NCBI GenBank assembly: GCA_030407085.1
Contig: CM059587.1
Coordinates: 29,981,001-30,045,000 of the forward strand
Source of the DNA: Trichopria drosophilae
Taxonomy: Eukaryota; Arthropoda; Insecta; Hymenoptera; Diapriidae
Direction of reading: 5' to 3'
DNA: 64,000 nt
Below the pieces are notes generated by a model. That model was not told the origin of the DNA. It did not search any database and worked only from the letters and a program-made list of their open reading frames with translations. Shown here piece by piece: positions 35,573-49,286 of this stretch. The position numbers and the translations under genes were made by a program. How positions within the stretch are numbered: the first letter of the stretch is position 1; every line of letters begins with the position of its first letter.

Positions 35573-38157
35573 GTAAGTATCCGAGAACCTTTTTCTTCCA
35601 CGCATATTTTACTACGCTGAGAGGAACGCTAGCTAAGGGTATAAGATGCAACGAAAATCAGTAGCCTATAATATTTCCTGTACGCCGTCCGTGGCAATTT
35701 ATATTGAATATCGTGTCGGGAGAACATTACGCACAACCGACGCCGCTGGTGTAGCAAGAAAATTGTTGCCGATTTAAGTAACGTCGAGTCCAACAAGATT
35801 GCGAGATCTATCAACATCTAGCATTCATCATATTTTTACAACCAACGAGATATAAAAAAATGTGGTACCGGATGGTAACAGTTAATCATCTTTGATGTTT
35901 CGTTTATAAACTCGAATCTGTTTTGTATTTAGTATCGCATGATGCTAAGGACAAAAATGGATGACAATCTCAGGCAGTAACAATATGATACAATGAAATT
36001 AAACTTTTTCAGATGTATATGTCACTTCTATATTCTGTTACAAAAATACCAGATTGTCAAGCACTTTTAGCAACGGGGTACCAGACAACAGCTAACGTAT
36101 TTACAGCATCCCGAGAATGTGATGGTTAAGTGGTTAGCATGCTTGCCTCGTAAACTGAGCGTTTCCCAACTCGCTACTCCGAATACCCGTTCCTGCAAGT
36201 ATTTTCTAGTTATTTCTGCTGTTTGTAAATTTGAGATACATTGCCTGGCGAATTCGGGACTAATATCTGTGAATTTCCGCGATTGACGCGTTATGAAAAT
36301 TTGTAACGGAATCAATTGTATCTATTGTACACGGAGAGAAATGTCTAGGTTTAGTAACATGGTTTGGTGCTCTTTTGTTTCACGACTTTCGTATCCTCTA
36401 AAAGGCAGTGGTTAAAGGGCACGAAATCACACTGTTGCAGGATCACATCATTTAGAGGATAAAAAATATATATTAATATAAGTGTTTTGTTTATTTGTCT
36501 CTGTTTTCCTATAGGGATGATGAGATCCTTTAACCAGATCATTTAACCAGAATGGTATAAATAAGGGAAATTAAAACTGACCAACATCTGTCGAAAATAG
36601 TGCAAAACCAGAAATATGATGCTGGAATCGAACGATCAAGTTTCTTATTTACATCGGCCAACTTCATTATTTACCATCGATTCCTGACGTAGTTAGAAAA
36701 CACTGATCCTTCGAAACGCACCATTAAGGAATTCTAGAATAAGGTGCATGAAATACATAGATAGAAGAGTTTCCCGAGAGTTGCCGTGACGAAAATCTCG
36801 GAGGAGGAATAACAAACCTTGTTTTTCACGGATGCGAGTAATAGACGCATTGACCTCGTTATCTCGATGTTTTTTTCGGGCAAGGGAAGGCACCGTCGGG
36901 CGTCCCGTGATTTTTAAATGCTGTAACGTACGCGTCCATTCAAAATTCGCAAGGCGTTCTCTTCGAAGTTACCTGACTCTCTCGGCCATGCTCAGGCACG
37001 GCAGGAACCGGATTTGGCCCGTATATTTCGTTCTTAGCTTGACAGGTCAGTAATGCGTTGCGAGTCACTCCGTGGGTTTTTACCTGCCGTTTTCACCGGA
37101 GAGATATTTCCTTTCGTGACGCTTTACAATTAATTGGTCGATCGAGGCGTTTGCTCGGCCGAAGTACGTGCATGCCGAGGGTGTTTAGATTTTCAATCCG
37201 GTCTTTTGGTAGAAGTTCGATTATTTACATTTAAAAATACGACCGTTTGTTATCCATTTTTTTCATCTTTTGTTGGACACGAACGTACGCTTATCGTAGA
37301 AATTCCGTTCGCGTAGAATGGAAAGAAAAATAAGGGCATCCCGAGCTGATTTATACCGATCGAATTAATTTTTGGAAAAAAAAAGAAAAATGGAACGCAT
37401 CTTGGATCAATGGTACGCGATACGTAAAAGGAAACGTAATCCGGGGGCATTCTATGTATCATCATTATCGCAGCGTGTTTCGCGTGCGTGACGATGCGGA
37501 GGAAAATCCAAAACGCGCGGGTAATTACCGAGGATATCGGCGAGTCAAGTGTGCGGGATGCACCGCAAAAAATACAAAAACGACGCGTAATCACGAGGTA
37601 ATAGATCACTCAATTAACATTGAATTATGACGAAAGAATTTGTTGCATCGCGACGAAATCAGCCTTCGTTGATGATGATAGATACGTCAAAATGTGCGAC
37701 TCGGCTAATGGCTATTGAAGTCATTAGATGTTGCGGCGTTAGAAAAATTAGTTGGGTTCACAATTGTTGCGCAGAAATTGTCAGGCGCTATTTCCACTAA
37801 AATAGGCAAAGCACAACGCTTTACTAGTGTTCGTATGCGTCTGGTCTCGTTCTCTCTCTTTCTGGAGATTATAAATAAAACATGTGCTTGTCGCTGGTTT
37901 CGGAATTCAAGCTTGCGGCGCGGGCTAAATTCATACATCTATATTTAATGTCGCGACTCGCACGGTAAAGATTCACGAACCATAGCCCCTCGGAATTCAC
38001 ATTTTGGGTCCGATCAGTCGTCGCGTTCCGACGACGAGTATGCTTTCCCTGGAATTGTTTCCATTCCTTTGAACTTTGCACAGTTTTAGTTTCTGTTCCT
38101 CTCGCGTAGGCTAGCTCAAAAAGAGACGGAGTCACGGTTTGCTTATTCTTTTCGCAG
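35573..38157 (+). other. dome: Intron of the receptor gene
   Basis: Bounded by GTAAGTAT and TTATTCTTTTCGCAG. Length 2585 bp, phase 1. Mixed composition, with a GC-richer part at 36700-37600. It contains a tRNA-like fragment at 36118 and otherwise only chance open frames on both strands. Confidence 0.6.
36118..36260 (+). repeat. Possible tRNA-derived SINE fragment
   Basis: TGGTTAAGTGGTTAGCATG fits the A box of the polymerase III promoter and continues 'cttgcctcgtaaactgag' like the D-arm and anticodon region of a tRNA. A clear B box (GGTTCGANTCC) is absent, so this is a decayed SINE head or a chance match, not a functional tRNA. Confidence 0.3.
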
Positions 38158-38457
38158 GAACCTATCCATCTGGCGACATAGTCCTCGAGTACGGACAACC
38201 TTTAAGGATCCTATGCATACTGAATCAAACAATAATAGATTCTACTTATCCCGGGAAGAACTCCACGGATCTGGTGTTCTTTCGAAATGAAAAGGAAATG
38301 GATTCGGCATACATAACCGTCTTAAATGAGACCACGATAAGTTTGGACGTGGAGGAGCCACCCCCTTCGCACGACATGTACTATTGCAAGCTGAGGCTAA
38401 ATAAGTCCAGGAACAAAGACTTTCACGGAGTGTGCATCAATGACGTCGCGATAGGAT
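38158..38457 (+). CDS. dome: Domeless-like cytokine receptor, Ig-like domain exon
   Basis: Exactly 300 bp, phase 1 at both ends (acceptor CAG at 38157, donor GTAAGTGA at 38458), which is a hallmark of a mobile extracellular domain. With the previous exon the joining codon reads CGA (Arg), so the protein runs ...MTPG-R-TYPSGDIVLEYGQ. The translation has the layout of the N-terminal Ig-like domain of gp130/LIFR-type receptors: 'LRILCILN', 'DLVFFRNEKE', 'MYYCKL' and 'GVCINDVAIG', where the last normally leads into the cytokine-binding module. Three cysteines are visible (LC, YYC, GVC). Four N-glycosylation sequons are present (NQT, NST, NET, NKS), so it is extracellular. Receptor class is fairly sure; assignment to domeless rather than a paralogue is an inference from recall of the family. 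Confidence 0.7.
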
Positions 38458-41400
38458 GTAAGTGACAAGATTTTATTTTTTCATGTCATTAATTATCAAT
38501 TATATGTAAGCTCATATGCTAAGATAACATTTTAATGAAGTGCAGTACACATAAACAACGTCGTTGGGATGAAGAGAAATAGCTGGGGTCGTTAAATTCG
38601 GTTGTTATGGCGTTCCATTAAATATTAATTCACTTCCAACTAGAACAAATTCGAAGATTCTCAATAAATTCTAATTTTAAGGAACAGTTTGCAATAAAAT
38701 ATAAATTCCGGTGTTCATAATTTGATGTATTTTCTAGATGCGTAATTGTTTGAAACAAAGTATTAGTTAAATGCAGCGCTTGACCATAAATATTCCAGCT
38801 AAGGTATCCCCTTTTTCCTGCTCGTCGCTAGATGACGAATTACGGATGTCACATTCCAATACGGAGAGTTGCTACTCAGCAAAGCAAAAACTGCCCGGAC
38901 AAGGGCTTGATCTCGATGGAAGCTAAGGACACGTTTTAGATATGAGAGCAGCGCTCCAACCATAATAAACATCCCTGTTCTATCGGGTTGGATTTCGAAC
39001 GTGATATTTTAATGTTGATGTTAAAGGTTTAACGTATTAATGTAAATCTGCGATTTTAAATGAACGAGTTCGCTATTACGTTTCAGCGTATCGCATTTCG
39101 CGCGCTGAATATACAGTGAAGCGTTCCGAGTATTCTGATATTCCTTACACCATGGCATCGCACCGTATTAGCACGTTTACTCATTTCGCTTTTTAGTTTC
39201 AATTCGAGTTGGAACAAAATCACATTCAGATCCGACGCTTCCTTTGTCACTCTATCTTGTCAATTGTTTACGCAAACAGCATTCAATGTCCCTTTTGATT
39301 AGATTATTTAGTCATAAGCATTGCGATTATCAGATCTATATTTAGAGTGAATAGGGAAACTTGTTTAAAACATATAAAATTGCTGGTTTTATTAAAATAA
39401 CAGTTAGATATCAGGTGGGCGAGAACCCATAATTTGCACGTAGATTTTTTAATGCGACAACACAATAAAACAATTATTAAATAATTGTTACTGAATGCCA
39501 GTTGGTTATCACAAATCTTCATTTCATTAGCACGGAATGTTCGTGGCAAGTCGTTTAAAGATTTCAACTGTTAATTTCAGATTTCCAAGATCGATGTTCA
39601 AATCCAATCTGAACGTTTGAAAACAATTACGTGTACTGTCCCAAAACGTTCTTCCTTTAAAACAGAAAAGCTCTTCAAAGTACTGTTCCACTAGAACCCA
39701 GTCGTTTCTTTGTAATCTCGTAATTGTTATCTTACAACTACACGGAAAATAAAGACAAAAATCGTAATAGACCTTGTTACAAGTTATTTCTGTTTACACA
39801 TCTTACAGAAAAATGAAGTTCTAATTATATTCAAGTGTAAAATATTCATTTTCTGTATATTATACTATTATAGCCATGGTATTATACATATATTATGTTA
39901 TTTTCAAGTTTTTAACTATGCTGATCATTGCACAACCATCGATTTAATGTGTAAATGCTTTTACAAATAGTATAGAATACTTGAAGCTTATTTATCATTG
40001 GAAAACACGTTTGCTGGTATAAAGCAAATATTAATGATAAATCTAAAATAATAATTTTGTTTAATCACTCCAAACTTGTATTCTGACTTGTCTTAAGATG
40101 AAAAGAACTCCAATGTAGTGAATGTAAACTTAAACAATTTACATTTGGTTACCGGCTCTGCGTCTAATTCAATTTCAATCAAAGTTAAATGCCAAATAAA
40201 TTTACGTCAAGTTACCGTTAACATAAGTGGGTAACAGGGAAAAACATATTTGACAATTATTCATTGGTTTTCAGTATAAATGATTATTGACCACAATTTC
40301 GTTACAGATCATTTGATATTACATTTATCCTCATAAATTGTTTGACTTAGTGAGAAATTCACCATTTTACCTTATTTTCAATAAAAGTTGCTAATCGATA
40401 AAATCTGCGATTCTCGAAAACCTGCCGAGTGGATTTGTTTTTTTTTAAGCATAAATGTTATTCACTTATGTTCCTAGTGCTTTATGAGCTTATATAAATT
40501 ACAATAAAAATCGACCATTCTCGACAAAGATCTCTGATTAATACATAACGATGCTTTCCAGCGCGTATCAGTAGCAAATATGTATCATGTTATTTGCACA
40601 TGCACCTAAATTGCGTTGAATATTTTGCAGATTACTGTATTTTTCAAATAAAAGGTTGTGACGTGATACTTATTTCTCGATAATTCATTATTTTATTATT
40701 GGATTAAATTTCTTCAAACAAAATGTCTCGTATATCCGATTTCTTTTTTTATATAACTGATGAAAAGTATAAACAATTTTTATTACCTCGTGATAGAAAA
40801 TTTAGAGTGTAGGCAACAAATGCGATTTTACGCACGAATCGACTTGATATTTTTTGTCTTTTATAAATACAAGAGAAATAACATTTTAAATGACTGCGAG
40901 ACAAAAGTTTGGACGTTTTGGAGCTTTACAAATAATATGTTATATCTTTTAATTCTTTGAGGATGTTGTAGAAACTCGGGGGATATTTATACTGCAGAAA
41001 TAAAACAATTGGAGTATTTTTCTTGATATTATCAATGACAATTTAACAAAATGCTTCTGGCTCTTGCATTTTTTAAGTAAATACTGCAATTTAAGTTTAT
41101 TCATCTGTTGCGAATCACATTGATACGTTTCTTCTGAAGATTGTTAAAAATTATGTAATTTCAAATGATATTGTACGTTAAGATGTGTTGAATGTGTGCT
41201 GAATGTAATCAATAAAAATATTTTGGAGTTTTTAGTTCCGATTTTAAAAATGTATTTTTTGCTTATTTTTATATTTGCGTTATCTTTAAAGAGAAAAATT
41301 CGGTTCGCGTAAGAAGAATAAAGTGCGACGTTACAAACGTTCGAACATTTAAAAATAATTATAGATTTTGATTAAAACATCGTAGTGCTCATTTTTTAAA

Positions 41401-43717
41401 ATTCTGTTTTAATGATTTTGAATTGTATCATTCACTACAAAATTTTTAATGGTTCGAGAAATTTCGTGAATTTTTTAAAAAATATTTGTTATTTCAAATT
41501 TAAATATTTTGAAAATGTATCTGGTGTAAATCTAAAGACACTGGTCGTATGGAAAATTTTATTTCTGTACTTCAAGCGATGATTTCTTACAAGTCATTTC
41601 ATATCTTATTTCAATATATAAAAAAATTAGGATTTATGACTCGTTATTTTACCAATTTGGAAATACCTGATTTTTGGCCAGAATTGTCCAGTCATTAAAA
41701 TAATGAGGATTAAGGTTCGAAAGACCTATCTAGAAAGGAGTTTTTCCCTAAGCGGTGAAATAACGAATGTTAAACGCTATAAACTGACTTTGGAATTCCT
41801 TCTCGAAAAGAAAAGGAAATAATTAACCTAATAATTTTGTTAACGAAAATCGCTTAGTATTTAAAATACTTACGTTTAAATAACTTACGTTTTGCTCTTC
41901 TATAGAAACACAAAAATATCAGTTGGTACGACTCTAAATTGTAAAAGTAACATTTTATTGGCCATACCTGTTTGTGTCCTTAATTCTATTATTATTACAT
42001 TGTATAAAGTTTTCGACCATTTTTAAATAACTTTATTTTAATCAGCTTTTTGCAAGTAGGTCTATCTCTTTTAACGTTTATAATAGATATGTCCATGACT
42101 TCTTTTTTTAAATATTTCTCTGTTGAATATTCGCATGTCTCGTAAAATCAGAATAATCATTTGTTAAATATCACTCCACATCTGTAGTTTTAAAATGCCG
42201 ACCTAGAAGTACCAATCGAAGTGCGCATAGATGGCGTTCGCCAGAATGTTGATTCGTTAAATTAACACTAACTTGCTGTTTGTAGATGACGGCTTTAGAC
42301 GCAAAAAAAAGATAAAAGTATCAATGCTGCTACGGAACTTAAGAAAAATGTGTTAAATCATTTTTAGTATTCTTAAAACTGATTACACAAGAGTTTTCGG
42401 GGTCGATGATTACAAATCGGACATCGAATTGCCAGAATTCAATCTACTAGATCCAATATGAAGAAAGAATTTATAACATTAAGCAAATTTATTAACTTGG
42501 ATACTGGTTAGTTATGAGTTTCTGAGGCTCCTGATTATCCTACAAACAATTTCAGAAATTAAAAATGAGTGATACAAATACAATTTTTAACAATGAAAAT
42601 GATGGTTTCATAATTATAACGAAACCTCAAACATTCAGAATTGAAAACAAACTTAAAAAGGTCAATCGTCATCGTTAGGTAATATCTATCTTATCCTTAA
42701 TTATTATGTATATTAACATTCTTTCTTATGTACACATTATTTGTATTTGCTATTCTTCGTTGTAGGTGCTCTTGTCCCAAGTCCTTAAAGATGTCCGTGT
42801 GAAAAATTAAAAACTACAGATTTTCACGAAACTTCACGAAAACACTTAGATCTACTTTACTACTGGCCGAAGGCCAATACTGTGCAATCTATAGCCGATT
42901 TCAAAATATTTTAGGTCCAATTTGCACTATTTTACATTAACGAGAATTTTACGCAGTTACTTTTTTATTAAAAGTTTATATTGGAGTCCAACCAACATTT
43001 GAACACATTGTTTTGCGGTTTAGTATTATTATTGATAACAAATAATGTAATAATGATGCTCAAACTCAAATGACACGACCAGAAACAAATAAACCGAACA
43101 AAATTTTAGTTGGACTACGACGACGCAAATTTCAATTACAATTTTTGAAAAATCAGTAAGCATTTCAATCTTCAGAATGATTTTCCCAAATCTAGGTACG
43201 AATTTTCATATTATTGTTATATATTTTCTTGTTAAACAGTTTCTAAGATGCTCGATTGAGTGTCATGAAAGATCGGAGGGAAGCTAAAAGAAAAGTTTTG
43301 AATAGAGCGAGAGGGAAAGCCATATAATTTTCGCATTTGCAATTTTCTTGCGAAGAAACGTCCTTAACAAATAATTTAATCCATCGGACGTACAAGATGC
43401 GCCATTTTGACGTTTGAGAAAACTGATTTTAAATGCATAATCATCAAGTCGGAAATACCGTAGATATCAAGTTTCATAGAAATTCATTGAACCTTTTTCA
43501 ACACGCTTTTGGACCAAACAATGAAAGAATTTTCTGTAGACAAGAGGTTAAAAAGCGCGGCATCGAACATAGTTACAGCTTAAATCTTAAATTCGAACAA
43601 TTCTTCCGACATATTGGACCCACCATTTTGAATTGCTATAAAACTGATTTCAAATTCGTAATCAGAAAGTTGAAATCCTCTTAGATGTCAAGTTTCCTAA
43701 CAATACATTAAAGCTTG
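38458..43717 (+). other. dome: Presumed large intron of the receptor gene, first part
   Basis: AT-rich; no exon with cytokine-receptor features found. Weak relics of the 121-bp module are near 42380-42480 and 43390-43690. Many short frames are considered chance. No further receptor exon was found before the window ends, so the intron probably continues past 64000. Confidence 0.45.
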
Positions 43718-44810
43718 TTAACCCTTTTCATGCCAAACGGCCATAATTTTTTTATGTTTTTCAAGTGAATATTTATTTGTGTAATGATAAGTACAAACAT
43801 TTCAAAGGCATGTTTTCTGACGTACTTTTATCCGTACTTTTCAAATCTGCTATTAGTTTTGTTCTATGACGTTTCATTTTTTCAAAATGGCGGCTAATTT
43901 ACAAAAATACGTGATTTTTTATATTTTTTTTATTTGTTTGCGTACTGACTAATAATGTTCCCGTTGTCGAATCGGTACAAGCGTCTGGATCCTGTAGAAT
44001 AATCATCATAACTAAAATTTAAGAGACGCAAAATGTCAAAATTCAAAATGGCCGATCCAATATGTCGGCTTTTACACACATTTTGAATGTTTTTTAATTT
44101 TTTTCTATGTTTTTAGTCTCTTTAGACGTTTAGTTTTTGAATAGTTTTCTTATATTTTTCTCAGTCTGATACCGATTATGCTAGAAAAATTGCAATAAAG
44201 ATGATATGGAATTCAAAATAGCTGAAAATATTATATTTTTATTATAATATAGATTTATTACGTATATCTCAGTTTGATATCGATTATGCAAGAAAATAAC
44301 AATACAAGATGATATGGAATTGAAAATAGTGGAAAATATTCTATTTTCTTTCATAATCGATACTAAAGTGAGATAAATATAAGAAATCTATTGAAAAAGT
44401 AAATGTCATGGACTAAAAACATAAAATAAAATGAAAAAAAAGTTAAATATGCGTGTAAAAGCCGCAATGTTGGATCGGCCATTTTGAATTTTGACATCCT
44501 ACGTCGCTAAATTTTAGTTATAGTTTTTATTCCACAGGATCCAGACACTTGCACGGATCCGACAACGGGAACATTATTAGCCAATACGTTAGACAAATAA
44601 ACAAATTTTAAAAATCACATTTTTTTGTAAATTCGCCGCCATTTTGACCAAATCAAACGTCATAGAACAACATTAATAGCGGATTTGAAAAGTACGGACA
44701 AAAATACGTCAGAAAATAGGTTTTAAAAATTTTTTGGTTATCATTACAAACATAAATATTCACTTGAAAAATATGACAAAATTATGGCCGTTTGGCATGA
44801 AAAGGGTTAA
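43718..44810. mobile_element. 1.1-kb TTAA palindromic element
   Basis: TTAA at 43718-43721 and 44807-44810. Ends CCCTTTTCATGCCAAACGGC and its complement. The element is palindromic almost throughout, with its centre near 44265 and CCGCCAT/ATGGCGG motifs in mirror positions (about 43884 and 44634), as well as 'ggccgatcc' in the inner arm. No transposase. It lies in the presumed receptor intron. Confidence 0.85.
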
Positions 44811-45560
44811 ACGCGCTTTGCAACCAAGAGGTTAAAATCCGAAAACCGATGTAGCGTAAGATTGAATCTGAATGAATACGTTTACGATTGTTTAAAAATA
44901 TCGTCGGTCGCGATAGCGCTGTTCTCGATCTTGCTACGCGCGTCATAGCAGCCCCTACCCCTCCTCCCCTCTCTTCTCGGTTCGTCGGAGCAGGGGGGAG
45001 GTAGGGAGAAAGGAGTGCAAACACGCAGAGAGACGCATACGAGCCAATCTTTGCGGATTTTCCCGTAAACCGCGCGTCATACGAAGAGATGCATTATCGA
45101 CGCCCCGGGGTCAAGAAGTGCACACCCTGGTTGGGCTGGTAGCTTGTAGGGCCCCCTTCCCCCACCTATTTCGTGCCGGCGTTCGCGTCGTCTCCCGGAA
45201 TCGACGCTCGGTTCTAAGCAGGAATTATGCTTATTGAAACGGGCCCGAGGTTCCGCGTAGATACGCAGCGCTCGCTCCTTCCCGGTATCAGCAGATAACG
45301 GATCTTACGACTTATTGAAAACTCCCGATCCGGCGACACGCGCGAAGATGGGTCGACGATACGACACGCGCAGCTCCGCACGAAAGATCTGCGTCCAACT
45401 TGGAGATAATTAATGCACCGAGGCGTCCTATTGTCGAGTAAACGCGTCTTGCCAAGATCCTCGTAAATATTATCGCGTTCGCGAGTTTACGCCGCGCCGA
45501 CCCGAGTCGTCTGGCACCGAGACCAGCCGCTCCAAACACGTATTTGGGCATCCCTATGTT
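44811..45560. promoter_or_regulatory. CpG-rich island in the presumed intron
   Basis: A sharp rise in C and G (runs such as CGACGCCCCGGGGTC, GGGCCCCCTTCCCCC) follows the end of the palindromic element directly. Open frames on the reverse strand (for example 45312-45551) show no domain. It could be an internal promoter, an enhancer or an exon of an unrecognised gene. Confidence 0.35.
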
Positions 45561-46139
45561 TATTTACGGAATTATTCTGATCCTCAGACAATTCCTTCGA
45601 CTCCGGATGATTCCAGGAATTTGATTCTAACTATACACTGACAGAAAAATTTAGTCATATTTACTGTCGTAGAAATAGTCGATACAGGGCAACATGGTTT
45701 GGTTGTTGGGAAGCTGTGGGTCATTTCCGACGTAATTTTGTGCGTAGAATCATAATCCGAAGTCAGAAGTGGGCCATCACGTCAGGATTTTGAGATATTT
45801 GAGGTTATTTACTCGAAAAACGCGTTTTTTTTTTGCTATTTTTGAGGTCATCTTCAGAAGACGCAACATTTTTAAACAAATTTACTTTGAAATGCTCTTG
45901 GAGAACAAGCTCAAGGTGATTCAATGTCATGAAACCTGTATAAATATAAACAACTATATAAAATATGGATACTAATAACTAAAATTACGTTTCAGTATTG
46001 TGACTGTTTTTTGATAACGTTAATGGAATATATCTCGTAATTTCAAAATGACCCTAACTTTGTAAGAAAAATCTTCGGTGATTGAATAAAACCTCATTTT
46101 GAAGGGTAACTAATATCGTAACTAAACACTTGAGTCAGC
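45561..46139. other. AT-rich stretch, nothing recognised
   Basis: No exon or element boundary identified. Confidence 0.4.
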
Positions 46140-46788
46140 CTCGAAAATTCAAAATGGCGGACAAAGTTGCATTACGGCGGATATAAGTATTGTTATTTCA
46201 TATCTGTCAGAATTTGTCTGATTTCGAACTCTAAGTAATGAACAACCCTAAAGAACCCAAAGTAACTAGTGAATTCTATGAGATCGTAAAAATATATCCA
46301 TTATATTTAATCAGCCATTTTGAATTTTGACAATTTAACTACGGATTTCATACTTCAGAGCCATAGGGTTTTATTGATATGTCAGGGTCAATGATGACAA
46401 ACATAACCGCAAAGATTAAAAATTTAAAATGGCTTATTCAAGATGGCGGACGAAATCTTTACAACTATAACACTGCCGAATTGGGGTCGCCCAGAGCTGA
46501 AATCCAATGAATTTGATCAACCATTTTGAGTTATGGATTTGCCATACCGTCCATCAAAACTCATCCCAAAAAATACGATTTGCAATAAAAATCAACGAAT
46601 AAATAATTGGAACAATGATTTTCTTAATGAATTTGTTAATATTTTTAAAAATACTACTCCTATAATTCTGTCCGTTATTATTAGCTAGATATGGCTCTAT
46701 TTACGATACTTCGACATTTTATCATTATAAATAAAAATAGGAGATAAAAAGAATATTCCCTAGGGATAACCAAGTCTCAAAGGGTTAA
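46140..46788. mobile_element. Right part of a TTAA element with degenerate ATGGCGG modules
   Basis: Ends GTCTCAAAGGG into TTAA at 46785-46788. ATGGCGGAC strings are at 46153 and 46444. The module pattern ('gccattttgaattttga', 'gggtcaatgatgacaaa') is repeated in degenerate form. No left TTAACCC end found. Confidence 0.45.
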
Positions 46789-47955
46789 TCGCATCATTTC
46801 CATCTAAACATCTTTTTCTGTGAATCCCTTTATGGATTTTATTCTCGTTGATTTTTTTCCGGGATGCTCGCCGGAATTTATTAGTTGCGGATGTTTCCGC
46901 ATTCGTTAGAGAACAATTTAACGACGTAATTTGGTGGTAGGTTATTTATACTATAAATTTGGACCTCGAGTGAAATGTGCTAATGGATTTCTCATGTAAG
47001 ATATAACTCGGGTCCAATACGGTTTTTCTTAAGCGTTTCCTACAACGATATTTTGAAGCGAAGGATTAATACTTACTTAACTCGTATGGTCTCAAAATGA
47101 TTAATATCACCGTAGGCTAACTTTTGAGTAGGAGCATATTTAGATCAGGAGCTGTGCTGCCATCTAGTAAGATTGTTTCTAAAAGGTACTTATTAAATTA
47201 TCTTTATTTTTCAAAATTCTTCACATTACAATTTGAATTACATCGTGCGAAAACGTACAAATAAAAAGTTACACAAAATGATCAAATTATAACTATTGTA
47301 AACTGACCCGCGTAAGTTACATGATTTCGTACTAGGTGGAGCTACAACAGACGTAGTACAGCCGCAAATTGTTGAAGCTGAATTTGTTTCATATAAACAA
47401 AAACTTATATACAATGTCCCCAACATTACCAAACTAATGTCGCTAAAACTTTTTAGTCAGTTTTCTGCAAGTCAGTTACATTTTCTATCAGGTTTCATCT
47501 ATCGGATTATATTATGTTCAATCCTGTTACTGTTTGAGTATAACATAAACTAGGCAATCATAGAATGAAAATGTGAAATTCGAGACGACAAAATAAAACA
47601 CAGAGTGTATCGAACTCCTGTGTATTGTTTGAACGCTTCGCGTCATTATCTTATCGCATCCCACAGAAGAAAAGACAAAGATGAAACTAACGATCAGCCG
47701 GTCACCTTATCTTAACAAGAGATCCAATAGACTAATTAATTTTTTTTCTAAACTTGACACTTTTTACTCTCAATGTCAAGCGAAGATAGCGAGAAGTTAT
47801 CGTCTCATCGATACCTATTTTCAAGTTCTTGTTTATTTCCATTAATTGATGAACTTAATTGTAAACTAGTTTGACCGTTCAGGTTAGTTCTAACGGATAT
47901 TAATTTCGAAATATGAATAACTGGAAATAAAATCAGTATTGAATATATTCTCGTA
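46789..47955. other. AT-rich stretch, nothing recognised
   Basis: Only short chance frames on both strands. Confidence 0.4.
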
Positions 47956-49130
47956 ATGAGAACTTGTGCGGATGAAATCTTAATCAAATCTCTTTGTTCG
48001 AGTGATAATATTCAAACTATAAATAACATCACTCGCCGGTCGCTAAACGCAAGGTTATCAACCGTTTACGCTCGAAAGTGCAATTTGATTGGGAATGGAA
48101 CGGAAGGGAGAAGGGGGAAACAAACACAATTCCGATCGATGACTTGCGATCTATCGAAGATCTCGATTTTTCGTCGATCAACGACTGCCGTTCACGAACG
48201 GGCCATTATTGTTGTATTTATATATTTAATAAACTTGGATCTCATTGGTCGGTTAACGAACCCATTACATTTTATTTCCAAGGGCTTCGCCATTAACGAA
48301 GCAGCCTCGTGTACGAATTCGAATCTCGGTAACGAATCGGGTTTTGTTCATTTTATTTGCGGTGCAATAAAGTTCGGTGCCGTTCGTTCATGGTCGTTCT
48401 AGGAACGGAATGTTCCAGGGGGTGAACTGGTTGCGTACCTTGCGCGCTGTACTTAATCCGTGGGGCCTTGATGAGAGTCACGATTTGTCACGGGGAATAG
48501 CGAAATAAAAATTCGTGAGCTTGGCTTCACACTTGTCTCTCTCACTCCTTTTTTTACCAATTCGTCCGTTCGGTTTCCGAGAAAATCGACTTGAGAGTAT
48601 AGGCGAGGTGATGTTTATTGGACTTTTTTGTAAAAAAAAAACGCGTCGTGTAGCGACGAAAATCCTCGGTAATAAAACTGAGAGGATTCATCGATTAAAA
48701 ACAGATATGCGAGGCGTTATCGCGCTACCAACGTATTTTAATTCGAAAGCGTAGTCATTAAGCATCGGAATGTCCGTTTCGAATGTTTTTGTTTCCAAAA
48801 AAAAATCCATGTCACGACCAATACTACTCGCGACTGAAATACCGCAGTCGGCCGGCAGTTACACAAGCCGCTGCCAGATGCTGGAAGTATTTTCATTTAC
48901 GCTTTAATCGCCTAGGGGTAAAGGCGATACCGTATTTTTGGACGTAATCCGACGTTCCGAGCGTGGAGAGGTCCGGTTATCGAGGAGGTTACGAGATACA
49001 CTCTTGGGTTTAGATATTTAAATCTTATCTCCTGACGCGTAAAAGGTTTCAGGCGGAGGTTAGACCCGGGTTGATCTCTAATCGACGATCAAAACAAGGA
49101 CGGGAATATACAACATTCGTTAATCTGTTG
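47956..49130. promoter_or_regulatory. GC-richer block in the presumed intron
   Basis: A long block less AT-rich than its surroundings, with an open frame of 148 codons (47956-48402, +) lacking any motif I know, bounded by no convincing splice sites. Composition suggests conserved non-coding DNA or an unrecognised transcript. Confidence 0.25.
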
Positions 49131-49286
49131 CTTTCGGTAGGAAATCTTGGTTGATAGTTTCCTCAAATGCGTCTTAAAAAAAAACGAACTGGATACGGGG
49201 TGGTACATAACAAAAATTGTTTTTACCGTCGATATTAAACTAATCTTCAAGTGTTCCAACAGAGATATTAGACATTTTTGTCTACT
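49131..49286. other. Short unassigned stretch
   Basis: Nothing recognised. Confidence 0.4.
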
